Assembly: GCA_050261515.1 (NCBI GenBank)
Contig: JBLNDJ010000059.1
Span: 1 to 64,000 of the forward strand
DNA from: JBLNDJ01 sp050261515
GTDB lineage: Bacteria > Acidobacteriota > Terriglobia > Bryobacterales > Bryobacteraceae
Length of the DNA: 64,000 nt
Direction: 5' to 3'
The stretch's first letter is position 1. The number at the start of each line of letters is the position of its first letter. The notes under the pieces were generated by a model that was given only the letters and a program-made list of their open reading frames with translations, ran no database searches and was not told where the DNA came from. Positions 7,596 through 18,300 of this stretch are shown piece by piece. The translations under genes and the position numbers were made by a program.

Positions 7596-10500
7596 TTAGA
7601 ACTCTACCCGAAGATCGAGCTGCATGATCCGGCCTCCGCCGTTTGCGCGCAGGATGCCGAAGTCTGCATCTCCTACTGTCGTGTTCGCAATATAGCGGCC
7701 GGTGCGGTTGAACGGGTTCGTCATGGTCATGCCAAGCCCCACGTTCGCCCGCTCTTTTATGTAAAACTTCTTGGCCAGCCGGAACTGCTCGCTGATATAC
7801 CGCGGCCCGCGAAGGCCGTTGATGTAGCGAGGCGCCGTGCCAACCCTGAGCGGCACTCCGTTACCCGTCATGGGGACGTTCTCGAAAGCCGCCGGATTCA
7901 GGTACGGTGTCGGGTTGAAGTAGTCTACGTGGCTTGGCAGCGAGCTGAGCGTGAGCGGCACCCCCGAAATGATGTCCGGCCGGATGTAGCCGGAGAAGCC
8001 GTCGGGGGTCCAGAGCCCGGACGAGTACACCTGGACGGGATCGCCGGAGTGGTAGTTGTGAATTGCCGACGCCTGCCAGCCGCCGAGCGCGAAGTTCAGC
8101 AGGCCCAGATCCCACTTCCTGCCCTTGCCGAAAGGCGTCTCATAGACCCACGTCAACTTTAGGTTGCTGGGGTAGTTGAAAAACGCCGTAGAGTGCTCGA
8201 GCTTGCGGTTGTAGTAATCCTGGAAGGACACGTAGTATTGTGCCGCCCCCATCGCGTCCACGTACGACATGGTCTTGGACCACGTGTACGCGGCCAGGAA
8301 GCCCAAGCCCTTGGTCAGGTGGCGCGTTGCCGTGATTTGCAGCGAGTTGAAGTTGGCGTTGGAGTTGTAGGGGAACGCCTCCTGAATGCTGCCGTACTGC
8401 GGGAATCTGCGCATCGCCTGCGCAACCGAGAAGTCGGAAGCCGGGAAATCCGCATACGGGATGAACTCCGGATGATCGGACGCATGGTCGATCAGCGTAT
8501 CTCCCATTGTCAACAGACTGGCCGGCAGAGCGTTCATTTCACCGTTCTGGCCCTGCCCGCCCCAAAGACGGGTTCCTTTATTTCCGACATACGCCGCTTC
8601 GATAACGGTCTCGCCCGGCAGTTGATACTGGATCGTGAAGTTCCAGTTCTGCGTATAGCCCGGGCGGTTCGCATCGGGCGCGGTGGTCTGGTAGGCGTCC
8701 CAGTTGCCCGACGACGGGTCGGTGACCGGAAGTGTGCCGTTGAAACTCGGGAACGGCTGGCTCAAGTACATGGCCGGATCGTCCACGAAGCCGGTCGGGC
8801 TCGTGCCCGCCCTGACGTTGACGGCGGCGTTGTAGCCGTAAGTGAAGCCGCCGTAGCCCCAACTGTTGGCGATCGGCGGAGTGTTGGTCATGGCGTAACC
8901 GCCGCGGATGACCATCTTGTTCGACATCTGGTAGGCGAAGCCGAGACGCGGGCCGAATTCCCTCCAGTACGTGGTGCTCGGCGTCTTGGCGAACACCAGC
9001 GCGCCGGGCAGGTTGCCGGCCTCGGGGTTCGGCGCATCCAGGTCGATGTAAGACATTCGTCCCGTCCGCTCGAAGAACGGCGGGATGATTTCCCACCGCA
9101 AGCCGGCATTCACGGTCAGCTTGGGCGTGATCTTTATGTCGTCCATGGCGTAAAACGCGTGCTGCGGCTGCCGGAACCCGCTGCTCAATGGATTGATGCC
9201 GCGGGACGCCCTTTGCGTCGCACCGAGCAGGAAGCTGGCAAACGCATTCCCGGTCTCGTTCGCGTAGCCGTTCAGGTCGGTCTGCGTCGGGTGGAAGTAG
9301 AATGCGCCGGAGCCGTCGGGATTCCGCTCGTTGTAGTAATAGCGGGCATACTGGTATCCGAAGTGGACGCTGTGCCTGCCGTGGATCCAGGTCAGATCGT
9401 CGTTGAGGACCCAGCTCCCATTCGCTCCAGGATACAGGCCGCCGGCGCCGATCTGGGCGATCGTTCCGCCTTGCCAGGAATTGCCGCTGAACGCGAAGGT
9501 CGGGAAGAAAGCATCGGAGGTGTTCTGGATGCCCAGTTTCTCCGCCCAGCCCGCGTTGATCGTGTCCGGCCGCGCGCCGTTGCTGTTGAAGAACCGGTTG
9601 AAGCCGGCGGCAACGCGGTTGACGATGTTATTCGTCAGCGTGGAGTTGAGAGACGCCCGGACCATGCGGCCAGGAGTGTACTGGTTTTTCCAGGTCGTCG
9701 TCACAGGGCCCGGAACCGGCATGTACCGGCCATTGGCGCCGCCTGAGTTGTTTAGCCGGTTGCGGTAGCTCTGGTTGTAATACGCGGAGAAGTGGTGCTT
9801 GTCCGAGATATTGTGGTCGGCTTTGATCCCGAACGTGTGCAGGTCGAAGAAGGGGCTGGATGTGCTGATCCGCGATATGTTGTTGAGCATCGTGTCGCGG
9901 GTCGGATCGACCAGCCCGATCGCGAGGATGTTTTTCGCGACGGGGTCAAATGCGCTCTCCGGGATGATGTTGCCGACGAACGGATCGCGAACCACCTGGC
10001 CGTCGACGGTCCGGGTTGTCCTTGGATCGTAAATCTGCCCGAAAATGATCGGACGCCCAAGCGCGTCGGTCCCGATCTGTTTGCCGGACATAGCGTTGCC
10101 GGTGTAATTCGGGTCGAGGAGCCTCGAGAAATCGCCTTTTTTGAAGTCTGTAGTCGCCAGCGTGCTGAAGTTGCCGAACGTCAGGTTGTTCTCGTGGGTC
10201 TTTTCGAAGTCGAAAAAGAAGAACGTCTTGTTCTTCCCGTTATAGATCTTTGGGATGTACACGGGACCGCCGATCGAAAAACCCTCGTTGTCCTGGCGGT
10301 GTTTCGCCTTCTTCTGGCCCGCTGTCATGGTCGATTTGGAACCCAGGTCCCACGCGTTGAGGGCCTCGTTCTGCAGATAGAAGAACCCCGAACCATGCAG
10401 ATCGTTGGTGCCGGATTTGATGCTGAAATTCGCGACCGCGGTCTGGCCGCCGTTGTATTGCGCGCCGATGGCGCCCGACTGAAGCTTGAATTCTCCCACG

Positions 10501-11141
10501 CCTTCGGCGGATGGGCTGAACTCGTCGGCGTTGCCGCCGGCAAGATCCGCACGGCCCACCGGAATGCCTTCAATCAGAATTTCGTGCGAGTACATCTGGC
10601 CGCCGTTGATCGAACCCTGGAAGGTGCTACCAGTCGTTCCGGGCAGGCTGCTGAAAATAAAGCTCTGAATCTGGCGCTGGCCGTCGCTGACGAAAATCGG
10701 CCAGGTCTTGAACTCTTCAGTGGTGATATAACGCCCAATCTCGGCGCTGCCGGTCTCGAGCGCTTCGGCCTGGCTCGTCACCGTTACCTGCTCGGTGACC
10801 GCCCCGACCTCGAGCGTGATGTTTATCGACTGGGTCTGCGCCACGCGCAGGATTACGTTGTCCTGCTGGGCAGGACGAAATCCGGGCGCCGTGACGTAAA
10901 TCTTATATGTGCCCGACTGCAAGTACGGGAACGTGTATGCGCCGGCCGACGTTGTGGTCGATTTGACCTCAACTCCGGTCTCGACGTTGGTGGCAACAAT
11001 GGCCGCTCCAGGCACTACGGCGCCGGTCGAATCCACTACCGTGCCCGTGAGGGTGCCCACCGCGCCCTGTCCCCATACAACTCCAACTGACGCTCCGAGC
11101 AGACACAATAGGACTGCTACGGAGCATAAGCTTCGATACAT
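7596..11141 (-). CDS. TonB-dependent receptor, Oar-like, with carboxypeptidase-regulatory domain (receptor 1)
   Basis: A 1181-residue outer-membrane protein. After a signal peptide (through VVWGQG) comes a carboxypeptidase-regulatory-like beta domain (GTVVDSTGAVVPGA ... GAYTFPYL), then a plug domain (about residues 120-270) and a very long beta-barrel ending in the terminal aromatic motif (LRVEF). Such Oar/CarboxypepD_reg receptors take up large ligands using energy from TonB-ExbB-ExbD; the ligand is unknown. The start at 11141 has GGAGG upstream; a longer frame to 11195 lacks support. It is paralogous to the receptors at 11698 and 15314 but has SS where those two have CC (about residue 430). 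It has its own promoter and terminator and is divergent from receptor 2. Confidence 0.9.
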   Translation of the reverse strand: MYRSLCSVAVLLCLLGASVGVVWGQGAVGTLTGTVVDSTGAVVPGAAIVATNVETGVEVKSTTTSAGAYTFPYLQSGTYKIYVTAPGFRPAQQDNVILRVAQTQSINITLEVGAVTEQVTVTSQAEALETGSAEIGRYITTEEFKTWPIFVSDGQRQIQSFIFSSLPGTTGSTFQGSINGGQMYSHEILIEGIPVGRADLAGGNADEFSPSAEGVGEFKLQSGAIGAQYNGGQTAVANFSIKSGTNDLHGSGFFYLQNEALNAWDLGSKSTMTAGQKKAKHRQDNEGFSIGGPVYIPKIYNGKNKTFFFFDFEKTHENNLTFGNFSTLATTDFKKGDFSRLLDPNYTGNAMSGKQIGTDALGRPIIFGQIYDPRTTRTVDGQVVRDPFVGNIIPESAFDPVAKNILAIGLVDPTRDTMLNNISRISTSSPFFDLHTFGIKADHNISDKHHFSAYYNQSYRNRLNNSGGANGRYMPVPGPVTTTWKNQYTPGRMVRASLNSTLTNNIVNRVAAGFNRFFNSNGARPDTINAGWAEKLGIQNTSDAFFPTFAFSGNSWQGGTIAQIGAGGLYPGANGSWVLNDDLTWIHGRHSVHFGYQYARYYYNERNPDGSGAFYFHPTQTDLNGYANETGNAFASFLLGATQRASRGINPLSSGFRQPQHAFYAMDDIKITPKLTVNAGLRWEIIPPFFERTGRMSYIDLDAPNPEAGNLPGALVFAKTPSTTYWREFGPRLGFAYQMSNKMVIRGGYAMTNTPPIANSWGYGGFTYGYNAAVNVRAGTSPTGFVDDPAMYLSQPFPSFNGTLPVTDPSSGNWDAYQTTAPDANRPGYTQNWNFTIQYQLPGETVIEAAYVGNKGTRLWGGQGQNGEMNALPASLLTMGDTLIDHASDHPEFIPYADFPASDFSVAQAMRRFPQYGSIQEAFPYNSNANFNSLQITATRHLTKGLGFLAAYTWSKTMSYVDAMGAAQYYVSFQDYYNRKLEHSTAFFNYPSNLKLTWVYETPFGKGRKWDLGLLNFALGGWQASAIHNYHSGDPVQVYSSGLWTPDGFSGYIRPDIISGVPLTLSSLPSHVDYFNPTPYLNPAAFENVPMTGNGVPLRVGTAPRYINGLRGPRYISEQFRLAKKFYIKERANVGLGMTMTNPFNRTGRYIANTTVGDADFGILRANGGGRIMQLDLRVEF

Positions 11142-11367
11142 GTGACCTCCAATTTTGATTTGGGTGTTACTGGCGAGAGGCTGTCCACACCACACACGTT
11201 CACCTCCGGCGTAATGCGAACGTAACAGACGGCCAATCCGGCGTCCTTCCCCTTGGAGCGGCGCTGCTTACACTACCCCGCAATCGCCGCGATGATCAAC
11301 AGAGAGGCTGACCTCTCAAGGACTCGACACGCACACCCGACCCCAAAGCCGTGCCGGACCTTTAGCA
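11142..11367 (-). other. about 220-nt leader of receptor 1
   Basis: If transcription starts just after the -10 at 11368-11373, the mRNA of receptor 1 has an untranslated leader of roughly 220 nt. It ends with the GGAGG ribosome-binding site. I see no known riboswitch consensus and no intrinsic terminator in it. It contains no plausible gene. Confidence 0.4.
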
Positions 11368-11396
11368 CTTATAGTCTGTTCCCATTAGAGTGTCAA
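11368..11396 (-). promoter_or_regulatory. sigma70-type promoter of receptor 1
   Basis: On the minus strand there is a perfect -35 TTGACA (forward 11391-11396), a 17-bp spacer and a -10 TATAAG (forward 11368-11373), followed by TGCT. The same layout stands upstream of the other two receptor genes. Confidence 0.75.
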
Positions 11397-11535
11397 GAAT
11401 AAAAAAGGGGACGCAATTCAGTTGGTACGAAAATAAAGTTTCATTTTTGCTTTTCACTTTTGGAGAAAGAACGAAATTGCTCCTTTGCCGCCCCGCCCAC
11501 CTCCGGAATCCCACCAGGGGTCAAGAACTTCCGTC

Positions 11536-11564
11536 TTGACTTTGCTGCGTTTTCGCACTATAAG
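11536..11564 (+). promoter_or_regulatory. sigma70-type promoter of receptor 2
   Basis: TTGACT at 11536-11541, a 17-bp spacer, and TATAAG at 11559-11564 followed by AGCT. Transcription would begin near 11571, giving a leader of about 127 nt. The -10 element and following bases match the promoters of receptors 1 and 3 closely. Between this and the receptor 1 promoter (11397-11535) I see only AT-richer DNA with no gene. Confidence 0.75.
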
Positions 11565-11697
11565 AGCTACAGATTCGGGGTAGTACGAGTCTACTAGCCA
11601 GTGGAGGGGTTTTTTCCGCGTCGCGGCGTGGGTGACGCCAGCGGCTGTGGGTGGCAAGGCAACGATTCAGGGTGGACTGTCGCTTAGGGGGTTCTGC

Positions 11698-14600
11698 ATG
11701 CAAACGAGCATACGGGGGGTGTGTCTAGCCCTCCTCATTACCATCGCGTCGATCGCGGTCGCGTGGGGCCAGGGTCCGGTAGGCACGCTAAACGGAACCG
11801 TGGTCGACTCGACGGGCGCGGTAGTGCCAGGCGCTACCGTGTCGGTCAAGAACATAGAAACGGGCGTCGAGCAAAAGACGACGACCACAGCGGCTGGCGC
11901 GTACACGTTCCCGTACCTGCCGGCCGGAACCTATAACATCCGCGTCACCGGACCGGGCTTCAAGGCGTCCGACGCCAACAACGTCATTCTCCGCGTAGCC
12001 CAGACTTTGACGATCAATGTGACGCTGGAGGTCGGGCAGATCAACGAGCAGGTGACGGTCAGTTCGACTCCCGAACTGCTCGACACCGGCAGCGCCGAGA
12101 TCGGCCGTTACATCACGACGGAAGAATTCAAGGACTGGCCCATTCTGGTGGGCGACGGCCAGCGCCAGATTCAGGAGTTCATCTTCAGCAGCCTGCCGGG
12201 GACCACGGGCGGCACCTTCCAGGGATCGATCAACGGCGGGCAGCAGTACTCGCACGAGATCCTGATCGAGGGAATCCCGGTGGGCCGCTCCGATCTTTCG
12301 GGCGGCAACAACAACGAGTTCAGCCCTTCGCTCGACGCGATCGGCGAATTCAAGCTGCAGGCGGGCGCCGTGGGCGCGCAGTATAACGGCGGCCAGACGG
12401 CGGTGGCGAACTACGCCATCAAATCCGGCACCAACGACCTGCACGGCAGCGCGTATTTGTACCTGCAGAACGAGGGCTTCGACGCGATGTCGCTCGGCGA
12501 CAAGTCCGCCGGCAAGACGAGCAAGTCGAGGCACCGCGAGAACAACGAAGGCTTCGCGGTGGGCGGGCCGGTCTACATTCCGAAGATCTACAACGGGAAG
12601 AACAAGACGTTCTTCTTCGTGAACTGGGAGCGGGACCACTACTCGAACCTGGTGTTCAGCGGATTTACGCACGTGATTCCGGACGAGTACCGCAGCGGCG
12701 ACTTCTCCGGTCTGCTGAACCCGGCCTGGACCGGCAACGACCTGTCAGGCAAGCAGGTCGTCGACGACAACGGCGTGGCGCAGGTGGACGCGCTCGGCCG
12801 GCCGGTGATCTATGGCGCGATCTACGACCCGGCCACGACGCGCCTGGTGAACGGCCAGGAAGTTCGCGATCCGTTCCCGAACAACATAATCCCGCAGGCG
12901 CGGTTCAACCCGGTGACGAAGAACATCTTCGACACGTCGATCACGGGCGGCGTCGTCGGGCCGACGTACGACAAGATGATCAACAATATCGATCGAGTCG
13001 GCACCTGCTGCCCGTACTTCTGGCAGCGCACGATCGGCATCAAGATCGACCACAACATTTCGGACCGGCACCACCTCTCGGTTTACTACAACCACGAGTA
13101 CCGGTTCCGCAACAACAACGGCGGGAACCGCTACATGCCGGCGCCTGGACCGGTCACGACCGCGTGGCAGGACCAGTACACGCCCGGGCGCATGGCGCGC
13201 GCCTCGCTCGCTTCCACAATTACGCCGCGTATCGTGAACCGCATCGCGGCCGGCTACAACCGGTTCCAGAACCAGAACGGCGCGCCGCTCGACACGGTCC
13301 ACGCGGGCTGGGCGGAGAAGATCGGCATTCAGAACACCGCCGATTCCTGGTTCCCGGCGATGTACTTCAACGCTCCGTCGCAGTGGCAGGGCAGCGCGTA
13401 CAACAAGCTCGGCGTCGGCGGCTACGGTCCGAACCCGACCGGCTCCTATGCCTTGAACGACGACCTGACCTGGATCAAGGGCGCGCACAGCATCCACTTC
13501 GGCTACCAGTACATGCTGTATTACTTCAACGCGGTCTCGCTTCCGGGCGCCGGCAGTTTCCGTTTCAACTCGCGCACGACGGGCGCGCCGGGGTACCTCG
13601 CGAGCACCGGAAACGCGGTCGCCAGCTTCATGCTTGGAGCGGTGAACAACGCGGACCGCGGCGTCCCGACCCTGACGCAGGGCACCGGGCAGCCGTATCA
13701 CGCTTTCTACGCTTCCGACGACTGGAAGATCACCCCGCGGCTCACCATGAACTTCGGGCTGCGCTGGGAGATCATTCCGCCATGGTACGAGCGGACGGGG
13801 CGCGTGTCCTTCATCGACCTGGACGCTTCGAATCCCGAGGCGGGCGGGCGTGCGGGCGCGCTGGTCTTCGGAAAGAAGCCGAACTCCACCTACTGGCGCG
13901 AGTTCGGGCCGCGGCTGGGGCTGGCCTACCAGCTCAACAACAAGACCGTTGTCCGCGCCGGGTACGCCATGATGAACACGCCGCCCATCGCCAACAACTG
14001 GGGCTACGGCGGGTTCACATACGGTTACAACGGCAGCATCAACGTGCGGGAAGGGACGGGTCCCACCGGCTTCGTCGAAGATCCGGTGATGTACCTGGAT
14101 CAGCCGTTCCCGAACTACACCGGCATTCCGCTGCCCAATACGGACCCGTCGTCCGGCAACTGGTCCGCTGACCAGACCTCCGCTCCGGACGCGAACCGGC
14201 CGGGATACGTGCAGAACTGGAACTTCACCGTCCAGTATCAACTGCCGAAAGAGACCGTGCTCGAAGTGGCCTATGTCGGCAACAAGGGCACGCGGCTGTT
14301 CAACGGCTCGTTCCGGGAGATGAACGGCAACCCGGCGAGCATGCTCTCGATGGGCGATATCCTGCTCGACCCGGTTTCGAAGCATCCCGAGTACATTCCG
14401 TTCCAGGGCTTCGACACCAGCTACACAGTGGCGCAGGCACTGCGGAAATACCCGCAGTACTTCAGCATCAACGAGTTCTATCCCTACAACTCGGGCTCGT
14501 TGTACAACTCGCTGCAGGTTACGGCGACCAAGCACCTGACCAGCGGCCTCGGGTTCCTCGCGGCCTACACGTGGTCCAAGACCATCGGACATTCCGACAT

Positions 14601-15270
14601 GAACGGCCCGATGAGCTACAACAGCTCTTGGGGCTACGGGATGGTGCAGGACTACTACAACCGCGGCCTGGAGCGCTCGATCACCACGTTCAACTATCCT
14701 CACTTCTTCAAGTTGACGTGGACCTACGAGACGCCGTTCGGCAAGGGCAGGAAGTGGGACCTGCACGCGCTGAACTACGTTCTCGGCGGGTGGCAGGTGG
14801 CGGGCATCCACCAGTACCGGTCCGGCTCGCCGGTCACGGTGTATGCGGGCGGCCTCACCGGACCGGACGGGTTCTCGCCCTATTTCCGGCCCGACCTCGT
14901 CTCCAGCCAGTACACGGTCGGCGGAGCGCCCAGCCATGTTGACTACGACATCGGAACGCAGTACATCAATCCGGCCGCGTTCCAGTTGCAGCCGGCGACT
15001 CCGAATGGCGTGCCGTCGCGCGTGGGCAGCTCGCCGCGCGTCATCGACGGCCTGAGGGGGCCGCGCGAGCTCGGCGAAACGTTCCGCATGAGCAAGAAGT
15101 TTTACTTCATGGAGAACCGCTCCGTCGGGATTGGTATGACCATGACCAATCCGCTGAACCGGCACGGGCCGTACATTGTCTCCACCACGCTCGGAGACTC
15201 CGAGTTCGGAATGCTCAAAGAGGGCGGCGGCGGCCGCACGCTTCAGCTAGACGCCCGCATCGAGTTCTGA
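11698..15270 (+). CDS. TonB-dependent receptor, Oar-like (receptor 2)
   Basis: The 1190-residue protein has a signal peptide (MQTSIRG ... AVAWGQG), a carboxypeptidase-regulatory-like domain (about 28-115), a plug domain and a long beta-barrel ending LDARIEF. It is an outer-membrane importer powered by TonB; the ligand is unknown. ATG 11698 is preceded by AGGGGG; the frame extends to 11632 but that part has no signal-peptide character. It is closer to receptor 3 than to receptor 1: both contain VGTCCP near the middle and share long near-identical stretches in the plug and at the barrel end. It is convergent with receptor 3 and separated from it by a 43-bp gap holding a hairpin. Confidence 0.9.
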   Translation: MQTSIRGVCLALLITIASIAVAWGQGPVGTLNGTVVDSTGAVVPGATVSVKNIETGVEQKTTTTAAGAYTFPYLPAGTYNIRVTGPGFKASDANNVILRVAQTLTINVTLEVGQINEQVTVSSTPELLDTGSAEIGRYITTEEFKDWPILVGDGQRQIQEFIFSSLPGTTGGTFQGSINGGQQYSHEILIEGIPVGRSDLSGGNNNEFSPSLDAIGEFKLQAGAVGAQYNGGQTAVANYAIKSGTNDLHGSAYLYLQNEGFDAMSLGDKSAGKTSKSRHRENNEGFAVGGPVYIPKIYNGKNKTFFFVNWERDHYSNLVFSGFTHVIPDEYRSGDFSGLLNPAWTGNDLSGKQVVDDNGVAQVDALGRPVIYGAIYDPATTRLVNGQEVRDPFPNNIIPQARFNPVTKNIFDTSITGGVVGPTYDKMINNIDRVGTCCPYFWQRTIGIKIDHNISDRHHLSVYYNHEYRFRNNNGGNRYMPAPGPVTTAWQDQYTPGRMARASLASTITPRIVNRIAAGYNRFQNQNGAPLDTVHAGWAEKIGIQNTADSWFPAMYFNAPSQWQGSAYNKLGVGGYGPNPTGSYALNDDLTWIKGAHSIHFGYQYMLYYFNAVSLPGAGSFRFNSRTTGAPGYLASTGNAVASFMLGAVNNADRGVPTLTQGTGQPYHAFYASDDWKITPRLTMNFGLRWEIIPPWYERTGRVSFIDLDASNPEAGGRAGALVFGKKPNSTYWREFGPRLGLAYQLNNKTVVRAGYAMMNTPPIANNWGYGGFTYGYNGSINVREGTGPTGFVEDPVMYLDQPFPNYTGIPLPNTDPSSGNWSADQTSAPDANRPGYVQNWNFTVQYQLPKETVLEVAYVGNKGTRLFNGSFREMNGNPASMLSMGDILLDPVSKHPEYIPFQGFDTSYTVAQALRKYPQYFSINEFYPYNSGSLYNSLQVTATKHLTSGLGFLAAYTWSKTIGHSDMNGPMSYNSSWGYGMVQDYYNRGLERSITTFNYPHFFKLTWTYETPFGKGRKWDLHALNYVLGGWQVAGIHQYRSGSPVTVYAGGLTGPDGFSPYFRPDLVSSQYTVGGAPSHVDYDIGTQYINPAAFQLQPATPNGVPSRVGSSPRVIDGLRGPRELGETFRMSKKFYFMENRSVGIGMTMTNPLNRHGPYIVSTTLGDSEFGMLKEGGGGRTLQLDARIEF

Positions 15271-15286
15271 TGCAGGGTTAGGCTAT

Positions 15287-15310
15287 GAGGGCGGGCAAAA
15301 GCCCGCCCTC
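15287..15310. terminator. bidirectional hairpin between receptors 2 and 3
   Basis: GAGGGCGGGC at 15287-15296 pairs perfectly with 15301-15310 around an AAAA loop. It sits in the 43-bp gap between two convergent stop codons. There is no T-run, so termination may be weak or Rho-aided. Confidence 0.7.
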
Positions 15311-15313
15311 CAT

Positions 15314-18300
15314 TCAAAACTCCACCCGCACATCCAACTGCATCGTCCTTCCGCCCCCGCCTTCGAGCAGTTGCCCGAAGCCGGAGTCCCCCACCGTTGT
15401 ACTCACGATGTAAGGCCCGTGCCGGTTGAACGGGTTCGTCATCGTCATTCCCGCGCCGATGTTCACACGCTCCTTGATCGGAAACTTCTTCGACATCCGG
15501 AAGGTCTCCCCGAACGCCTTCGGCCCGCGCAGCCCGTCCATGAAGCGCGGCGCGGTCCCCACGCGCAGCGGCACGCCGCTCGGCGACGTGGGCGGGTTCG
15601 CGAACGCCGCCGGGTCGAGATACTGAACCGGGTTCGAAAAATCGGCGTGGCTGGGCGCGCCTCGCAGCGTCATTTTGCTTGAAAGGACGTCCGCGCGGAT
15701 TCCGCCGGAGATGCCGTCCGGCAGCGTGAGGCCTGAGGCGGCGATATCCAGCGGCGCTCCCGAGCGGTAGCTGTGTATGGCCGAGAGCTGCCATCCGCCC
15801 AGCACGTAGTTCAGGGCGTGCAGGTCCCAGTGCCGGCCCTTGCCGAACGGAGTCTCCCACACCCACGTCAACTTGAAGAAGTGCGGGAAGTTGAAACTCG
15901 CGATCGAGCGCTCGAGCTTGCGGTTGTAGTAATCCTGAACCGAGCTTGCGCCGTAGTAGCCGACGTAGTTGCCGGAGGGGCCGTTGCTGTCGTTCTGGCT
16001 GATGGTCTTCGACCACGTGTACGCCGCCAGGAACCCCAGCCCCGTCGTAAGGTGCCGCGTCACCGTGAGTTGCAGCGCGTTGTAGTTCGAGTTGGTGTTG
16101 TACGGGAAGGCCTCGGCCACGCTGTTGTACTGCGGGTACGGCCGCAGTGCCTGCGCGACGGTCATGAAATCCGGGAACCCGGCGAACGGCGCCAGTTCCG
16201 GATGGGCCGAGATAGGATCGAGCAGCAGGTCGCCCTTCGCCAGTTCGCTCGCCCGCAGGCCGTTCATCTCGCCGAAAACCTGCGAGCCGCCCCACAGGCG
16301 CGTGCCCTTATTGCCGACGTAGGCGGCCTCGATCACGGTCTCGCCCGGCAACTGGTATTGCACCGTGAAGTTCCAGTTCTGTGTGTACCCCGGCCGGTTC
16401 GCGTCGGGCGCGGTGGTCTGCGACGCGTCAAAGTTGCCCGAGGACGGGTCGGTGTTCGGCAGCGTGCCGGCGAAGTTCGGGAACGGCTGATCGAGGTACA
16501 TCGCCGGATCCTCGACGAACCCGGTCGGCCCGCTGCCCTGCCTCACATTGATGGTCCCGTTGTAGCCGTAGGTGAACCCGCCATAGCCCCAGTCGTTGCG
16601 GATCGGCGGCGTGTTCAGCATCGCATACCCGGCCCGGACGACTATCTTGTCCGTCGCCTGGTAGGCGAAGCCCAGCCTCGGCCCAAACTCCTTCCAGTAC
16701 GTCTTGGCCGGCAGCCGCCCGAACGCCAGCGCGCCCAACCGCCCGCCGGCCTCGGGATTCGGCGCGCTCAGGTCGATGAACGACTCACGCCCGGTCTTCT
16801 CGAAGTACGCCGGGATGATCTCCCACCGGAACCCGGCGTTCACCGTCAGCCGCGGAGTGACCTTCCAGTCGTCCGCCACGTAGAAGGCGTGGTACGGCTG
16901 CCGGAACGCGCTGTTCAGCGTCACGATGCCGCGGTTTGCGGTATCGACCGCGCCCAGCATGAAGCTTGCCACCGAGCTGCCCGTATCGCTCAGGAACCCC
17001 GGCATGCCCGTCGAGCGCGGGCTGAAGTTGAAGTTGCCCGAGCCGTTGAAGTTCCGCTCGTCGTAGTAATACTTCATGTACTGGTATCCGAAGTGGAAGC
17101 TGTGCTTGCCGTCGACCCACGTGAGGTCGTCGTTGATGATCCAGCTCCCGTTCGCTCCGGCGCCGAAGAAGCCCACGCCGAGCTTGCCGAGCGTTCCGCC
17201 CTGCCACTCGGCGATGCCCGCCCCGCTGAAGTTGAACTGCGGGAAGAAGACCGGGGACGTGTTTTGTATGCCGATCTGGCTCGCCCAGTCCTGATTGATG
17301 GTCGCCAGCGGAGCGCCGTTCTCGTTCAGGAACCGGTTATACCCCGCGCCGATGCGGTTGATGATACGCGGCGTCAGCGTCGAGTTGAGCGACACGCGAA
17401 CCATGTGGCCCGGCGTTTTCTGGTCCTGCCAGCTGCTGGTCGGCGGACCCGGAACCGGCAGGAACCGCTGGCCCCCGTTGTTATTGCGGAAGCGGTAGCT
17501 GCGGTTGTAGTACATCGAGAAGTGGTGCCGGTCCGAGAAATTGTGGTCGCCTTTGACTCCGACCGTGTGCAGGTCGAAGAACGGGCAGCACGTTCCCACT
17601 CGCTGTATGTTGCGCACCATGGTGTCGAACGTCGGCTCGGCCACGCCGATGTTGAAGATGTTGTTCGTCACCGTGTTGAACCGGCTCTGCGGAATCATGT
17701 TGCCGGGGAACGGGTCGCGCACCTCCTGGCCGTTCACGATGCGCGTGGTGGCCGGGTCGAAGATCTGGCCCAGCAGCACCGGGCGGCCCAGCGCGTCCGT
17801 GCCGATCTGCGTGCCCGAGTCGGGGTTCCCCGTCCAGGCCGGATCGAGCAGCCCCGAGAAATCGCCGCGCCGGTATTCGTTCGGGATCACCTGCGTGAAC
17901 CCGTTGAAGACCAGGTTGTTGTAGTGGTCCTTCTCGAAGTTGGTGAAGAAGAACGTCTTGTTCCGGCCGTCGTAGATCTTGGGAATGTAGACCGGCCCGC
18001 CGAGCGAGTAGCCCTCGTTGTTCTCGCGGTGCTTCGCCTTCGGGCTGCCTTCGGTCTTATCCGCCAGCGACAGCGCGTCGAACGCCTCGTTCTGCACGTA
18101 CCAGAAGCCCGACCCGTGCAGGCCGTTGGTGCCGGACTTGATGCTGAAGTTCGCCACCGCCGTCTGGCCGCCGTTGTACTGCGCCCCCACGGCTCCTTCC
18201 TGTAGCTTGAACTCGCCGATCGCCTCGGCCGACGGGCTGAACTCGTTGTTGTTGCCGCCCGAGAGATCCGACCGGCCCACCGGCATGCCCTCGATCAGGA

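Noticed and set aside
11401..11412. Third copy of the REP-like GGGGAC element
   Set aside because: Only about twelve bases match and there is no palindrome; too short to count as a copy.
12745..15165. Minus-strand open frame of 806 codons opposite receptor 2
   Set aside because: Composition of a shadow frame (Arg/Val/His-rich), no signal or fold; the receptor on the plus strand is certain.
15773..18205. Plus-strand open frame of 810 codons opposite receptor 3
   Set aside because: Same shadow pattern as above, opposite a clear TonB-dependent receptor.
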